From positions 10,259,691 to 10,323,690 of the forward strand of contig NC_064540.1 of NCBI RefSeq assembly GCF_023856365.1: 64,000 bases of DNA, given 5' to 3'. Made by a program: the position numbers and the translations under genes. The notes under the pieces were generated by a model. The model was not told where the DNA came from. It worked only from the letters and a program-made list of their open reading frames with translations, and searched no databases. Source of the DNA: Brienomyrus brachyistius (lineage: Eukaryota > Chordata > Actinopteri > Osteoglossiformes > Mormyridae). Positions 60,030 through 64,000 of this stretch are shown piece after piece. The first letter of the stretch is position 1, and every line of letters starts with the position of its first letter.

Positions 60030-62440
60030 ACCAGTGCAGTTGTATTTATTTATTAAACATTTTTGTAGGGAATATTTCATGAGGTCAGAAACATATCCAC
60101 ACAATTAATTTTCCCTGCTGAGCCTGGTTGTGACTATTCTAAATGGGTGAGACCGAATTACATTACATTAATGGGGCTCAGTGTATGACCCACTGCCTTG
60201 ACTAAAATCTTGAAAATATGCTTTTAATTACTGCAGCCGTACCCCCTCTCTCTGCCACAAGGGGGATGTAGTCTTGGGGGATGTGTGATTAGGGAATGTA
60301 TGCAGATTGGAATGTGCATCTTTTCAGTGGCCCTAAGGAAAAGCTTTACTTGGGAGGCCCCCATACAAAAAAATTGATGATCATTTTGCTTTTTCTTCAA
60401 TGCTGGTAAATCTGGGGCCCTGGGCAACTCTCTCTTCTGCCTATAGCTATTGCTGGTGCTGAGAGGGTAAGTTTTTAGGGCACTGAGAGTATTGATGGCT
60501 GGGTCATACCAAAGCACTGCTAGAGTCCATGGTTATACCACTTTAATTCACACCTTCAACTGCACCATGGTGCTTCAGATACCTTCTCATTCCTGAACCA
60601 AAACATGGTCCATTCATCGATCTTCCACAGCTGCTTGTCCATTGCTGGGTTGCAGGGAGATAAAAGCCTATCTGGACTAAGAAAAATCAGCAGTGGAAAT
60701 TTTATCTTGCTCAAATACTTTTCATTCCTAGTCCATAGATACAGTGGTCGACCTAGAATACTTCTGGTAGTCCAATTACATAGGAATTCAACTAATCATA
60801 CATCATTGGACTGTGCATGTAACCAGAGCACCCACAAAAAACTGTATAGTTTTATAATGTTTTGTTTTGTTTGAAGATAATACCAAACCATCCACTTCAC
60901 TATCCTATCCTTCCCTTAACAGGTTATCCGGATTCAGGGATGGTGGTGAAACATAGACCAGGGGGGACAGGGCACAATGATGGCATTGTTCTTAAAGATT
61001 AGAGATCTGCAAATTAGTTCCATACACAGAAGCGCAATATTAGGTACCCGTACATGTAGAATTTGAGGACACAAAGCTTGCAATAGTTTTGAACCTTGTC
61101 CTTCAAAGTAGCAAAACATGATCACTAATGATTGTGAAGGTCTGGCATTTACTATCTGCAGTGGATGGTATGGGAGGAATGTATGGGAAGAATGGGCACT
61201 AAAGGTTGGTATGGTGAGACGCGCTGGTCTCTTTCTTAACAACATACTTTCTATCCACAAAGCAGTGGCACAAAGCTAATCATTTGGGGCACAGCCCCTG
61301 TTTAATGTGTGGTGTCAAAAACAGTGAATGTAGATATCAGACATACAGGTGACCAGAAAAATAAGAACCCTGTCTCATGCTTTATATTGTCCCCCCTCTA
61401 GTGTTGAAGTACATGAATTACACCAAAATTGAGGTAACAGAATTGGCATTCAAAGGAGCATGGTGCAAGAGGGGACACGCTTGGGTTAACACAATTTGCA
61501 TTGTGCAGTTGGTTTAAACAAAGCAATTTAATCAAAAGGAAGAAAATATGGCTGTTGACAAGTTAGCCTGGACAAAACCAGCATGTCCCGCCACAGACAA
61601 GGATTTAAATTAGAAACTGGATGTCAAAGTCAAACACATCATTAAAATAGTACATTGATATAATGGCACAGTTTCCAATGGATTGGTCTTAAGACTTGCA
61701 CAAAAATGAGAAATTGCTATAGAATGTGTAAAGCTACAGATGATTTGAAAAACTGATGAGTACAGAATGTACTGCAATATTCATAGCAAAGCCCTGTTAC
61801 CATATCCAGCTTAGTCATGAGAAAATGTCACGACTCATAACTGAGCATGTCTCTAAAACACATACACCCTTAATCAGCTCAGCATCCTGCTTTCAGTACT
61901 AGAGAAATCCAGTATAATGTAAGGTGACCCTATAACAGCATCCCAAAACCAGTCCACTGGGCTGAACAGCAAGCGGAAGTAGCTTTTGAAATTTCATATA
62001 AATTCAAAACTAGGCAATAGGAAGAAAAAAAAATGTCCTCTGTTTGCACCAGAGGAGTCATTGCCTGTTAACTGCAGATTTCCTCACAGCGTAGCTCATC
62101 AAAAACAGACTCACACAGTTACACGCAATAAGATCATTTATGTTATTTTACAATCGGCAATTGTAACAAATAATAAAAAAAAGATTAGTAAGACGTACAG
62201 TATGATAATGGTCTCCTCTGCTCGGCCTAGTAACCCAAAGCATGTCTGTCTATCTTGTGAAGAATGGGTTGGGGGGGGGGGGGGGGGGGGGGTAAGGGAC
62301 AGAGAGGGGTGCAAGGGAACACACACTCCATAGGCTCAGATGGAATGAAGGCTGCAGGGAGGGAAGAGTGTGAAACACAGGAAAGGAAGGAAGGCTGGGA
62401 TGAAGGATGGATAAAACCGTAAGGAGAAGAGGGTCAAGGC
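60030..62440. other. Intergenic and probable ube2v1 3' UTR; no other gene seen
   Basis: No recognised coding sequence. The right part, next to the ube2v1 stop codon, is presumably its 3' UTR on the minus strand. The mRNA end is not fixed, because no canonical signal was identified with confidence. Confidence 0.35.
62271..62292. repeat. ube2v1: G homopolymer (22)
   Basis: An uninterrupted run of G about 150 bp beyond the ube2v1 stop codon, probably in its 3' UTR (C run in the mRNA). Confidence 0.9.
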
Positions 62441-62860
62441 TCAGTTGCTGTAGATCTGTCCCTCGGGTGGCTGAGGCAGCTTCATGTTCTCCTTGCAGGC
62501 CATAAGACGACGCAGCTCCTGCAGGACCACGCGGATGCTGTACGAGTTCTGCCATTTGGCCAGAGACGACACTGCGCGCATATCCACCTGTAGGGGGCGA
62601 ACCGGACACACGATGAGCGAGAGCCACTGCTGAGGGATACACAGAACCGTCTCCTTCCTTAGACGCTTAGACGGGCACCTTTTCACCGTGGTTATCATGA
62701 AATGTTCTGCCCTTCACAGTAGGGGAATACTTACGACGCCATTCGAGTTGTGGACGCCATTCAAGTTGATTTTAGTCACAAATCTGACGAAGGGAGGACT
62801 CTCTGGATATCTGGGTCCACACTCCACCTTCACGCTATACATTCTGTTCTCATAGATTGT
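62441..62860 (-). CDS. ube2v1: Ubiquitin E2 variant UBE2V1 (UEV1), last two coding exons; partial
   Basis: Two exons: 62860-62735 (42 codons, starting '[20 protein letters not shown]') and 62587-62441 (48 codons plus stop, ending '[12 protein letters not shown]'). They give the C-terminal 90 of about 147 residues. UBE2V1 pairs with UBC13/UBE2N to build Lys63-linked ubiquitin chains in NF-kB and DNA-damage signalling. As expected for a UEV, the active-site cysteine is absent: the usual E2 segment is replaced by '[14 protein letters not shown]'. 'TIYENR', 'PPFVRF' and the 'YSN' end favour UBE2V1 over UBE2V2. The N-terminal exons were not found between 62861 and 64000 and must lie beyond the right edge. 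Confidence 0.92.
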
Positions 62861-64000
62861 CTGCAATTAGGTGGGATGACAAAAAATATTAAAGCTTGTC
62901 TCTTGTGATACTAACCAAGAAGTCTGGCATCAAGTCTGTTAAAAAGTAGAATGCAAGAATTTTCTTTTACTTTTTAACATTTTCAGTTCCATCCCACAAT
63001 CAAATTCCAAACACGAAATGAGACATTAAAAAGGTCAGAACCAGAAGGCAACCTTGTCATTTTAGCGTACAAGTTAATTCTCTTACCAGCAAATTATCCA
63101 GCCTCTAGACTATTAGCAAACCAAAAATCATCATTGTTCATAGATACTGTGGCTCACCTAAGTAGTAAGAAAAGCTTCATCTTTGTAGTGTTAACAGCAA
63201 CAATAATTTAAACAAACAGGGAAAAAGCCTTTTTACACGTCAGCATGAACTTGGGACAGGGACCAGCTGAAAAGCTTAAACGACCATGACATACATGGAG
63301 AAAGGAGATGTTAGCCAAAGACATTCTAGTCCAATTTTCTGAATGAAGTGGAGCAAGACTTTTCAGAGTGCTGGGACCATGTCTTCCCAGCATCTCCTTA
63401 AAGATCAACCAGTATCTAAGCAGCTATTTCAATTAACATGGCATGTGAAGACTCAAAATATCCCCCAATAAGATGCTGAGTAAGTGAAATGCTAAAGTGC
63501 TTTATTCGGTTTTAGCCTTCTCTGTCTCCTCTCTTATGTATATAATATCCATCCATCCATCCATCCATCCATCCATGTACCCAGTTATACTAAGCAGAGT
63601 TGTGCCTACCCCAGAAGTTATGGCCATAAGGCAGGGAATAACCCGATTGCAGGGTATATAATACACACAATACCTACTAATTTGAAAATATCAATTTCAT
63701 TACAAATTACATACAACGTTAATATTCACATATCTTAGACTACTAAACCCTGTGTTAAAGAGCCGGCAGACATCTGTGATATCAGCAACATCTGCTATGG
63801 GAAACTGCAATGCTGTTTTGAAAAATGTGGTTGTCGTTTGCAGGAAGTACAATGAAAGCATCAGCTTCAGTCTCATTTTATTTTCTCCTCTATACTGGCT
63901 AAACTTGCTTTGCAGTTTTCACTGAGAGTCCAGCTGATCTCAAACAGGTAAGTTTCTCTCTGGGTCTTTATGATAAGCCAATCTTAGCACTGAAAATGTG
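62861..64000 (-). other. ube2v1: ube2v1 intron, to the window edge
   Basis: No coding exon was recognised. The sequence includes a (CATC)n tract and an old SINE remnant at 63545-63660. Confidence 0.5.
63545..63660 (-). mobile_element. SINE remnant with (CATC)n tail
   Basis: A CATC repeat (63546-63576) is followed by degraded sequence ('ataaggcagggaataaccc') that matches the 3' half of the 59664-60020 SINE in the same orientation. Confidence 0.5.

Noticed and set aside
62441..62860. Assignment as ube2v2
   Set aside because: 'TIYENR', 'PPFVRF' and the C-terminal 'YSN' agree with UBE2V1 rather than UBE2V2.

Overview
This is nuclear DNA from a ray-finned fish. Vertebrate genes are split into short exons by GT-AG introns. 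Between and inside them lie tRNA-derived SINEs, Tc1-like and pogo/Tigger-like DNA transposons, hAT MITEs, LINE and endogenous-retrovirus remnants, and many microsatellites, in a mix typical of teleosts. The species cannot be named from the sequence; a teleost is the safe call. There are no operons, CRISPR arrays or bacterial features.

Layout. Positions 1-3.4 kb are a graveyard of mobile elements: the 3' part of a Tc1-like element, a SINE, a decayed retroviral pol and a LINE 3' end. Positions 3.4-8.4 kb hold no gene I can support. A probable promoter near 8.5 kb leads into qrich1 (+), whose 11 coding exons run from 11436 to 16943. tp53rk (-, 19827-21187) and slc2a10 (+, 22653-26470) are a divergent, head-to-head pair. 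csnk2a1 (-, 12 coding exons, 38912 down to 31645) has a long 3' UTR and a probable promoter with ETS sites near 42.55 kb. From 42.7 to 53.9 kb there is a repeat-rich gap with a nested Tc1/SINE structure, a LINE endonuclease fragment and no recognisable gene. Next come the first exon of the bHLH gene tcf15 (-, 54429-53968), a possible solo LTR, a decayed Tc1-like element and an inverted SINE. The last feature is the 3' part of ube2v1 (-), which runs off the right edge.

The genes are independent housekeeping or developmental loci: a stress-linked transcriptional regulator, a KEOPS tRNA-modification kinase, a GLUT-family transporter, the catalytic subunit of protein kinase CK2, a somite bHLH factor and a catalytically inactive E2 variant. 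From established knowledge, the human orthologs of tp53rk, slc2a10, csnk2a1, tcf15 and ube2v1 all lie on chromosome 20. This window therefore looks like a compact version of that linkage group, with qrich1 (human 3p21) as the exception.

I rebuilt the gene models by hand from splice consensus, reading frame and remembered family sequences. All internal phases agree for qrich1 (709 aa), tp53rk (236 aa), slc2a10 (566 aa) and csnk2a1 (392 aa). UTR ends, first non-coding exons and promoters are inferences. I found no new biological system here. The most interesting items are the nested transposons, several well-bounded MITEs, the divergent start of tcf15, overlapping convergent poly(A) signals downstream of csnk2a1, and the linkage of qrich1.
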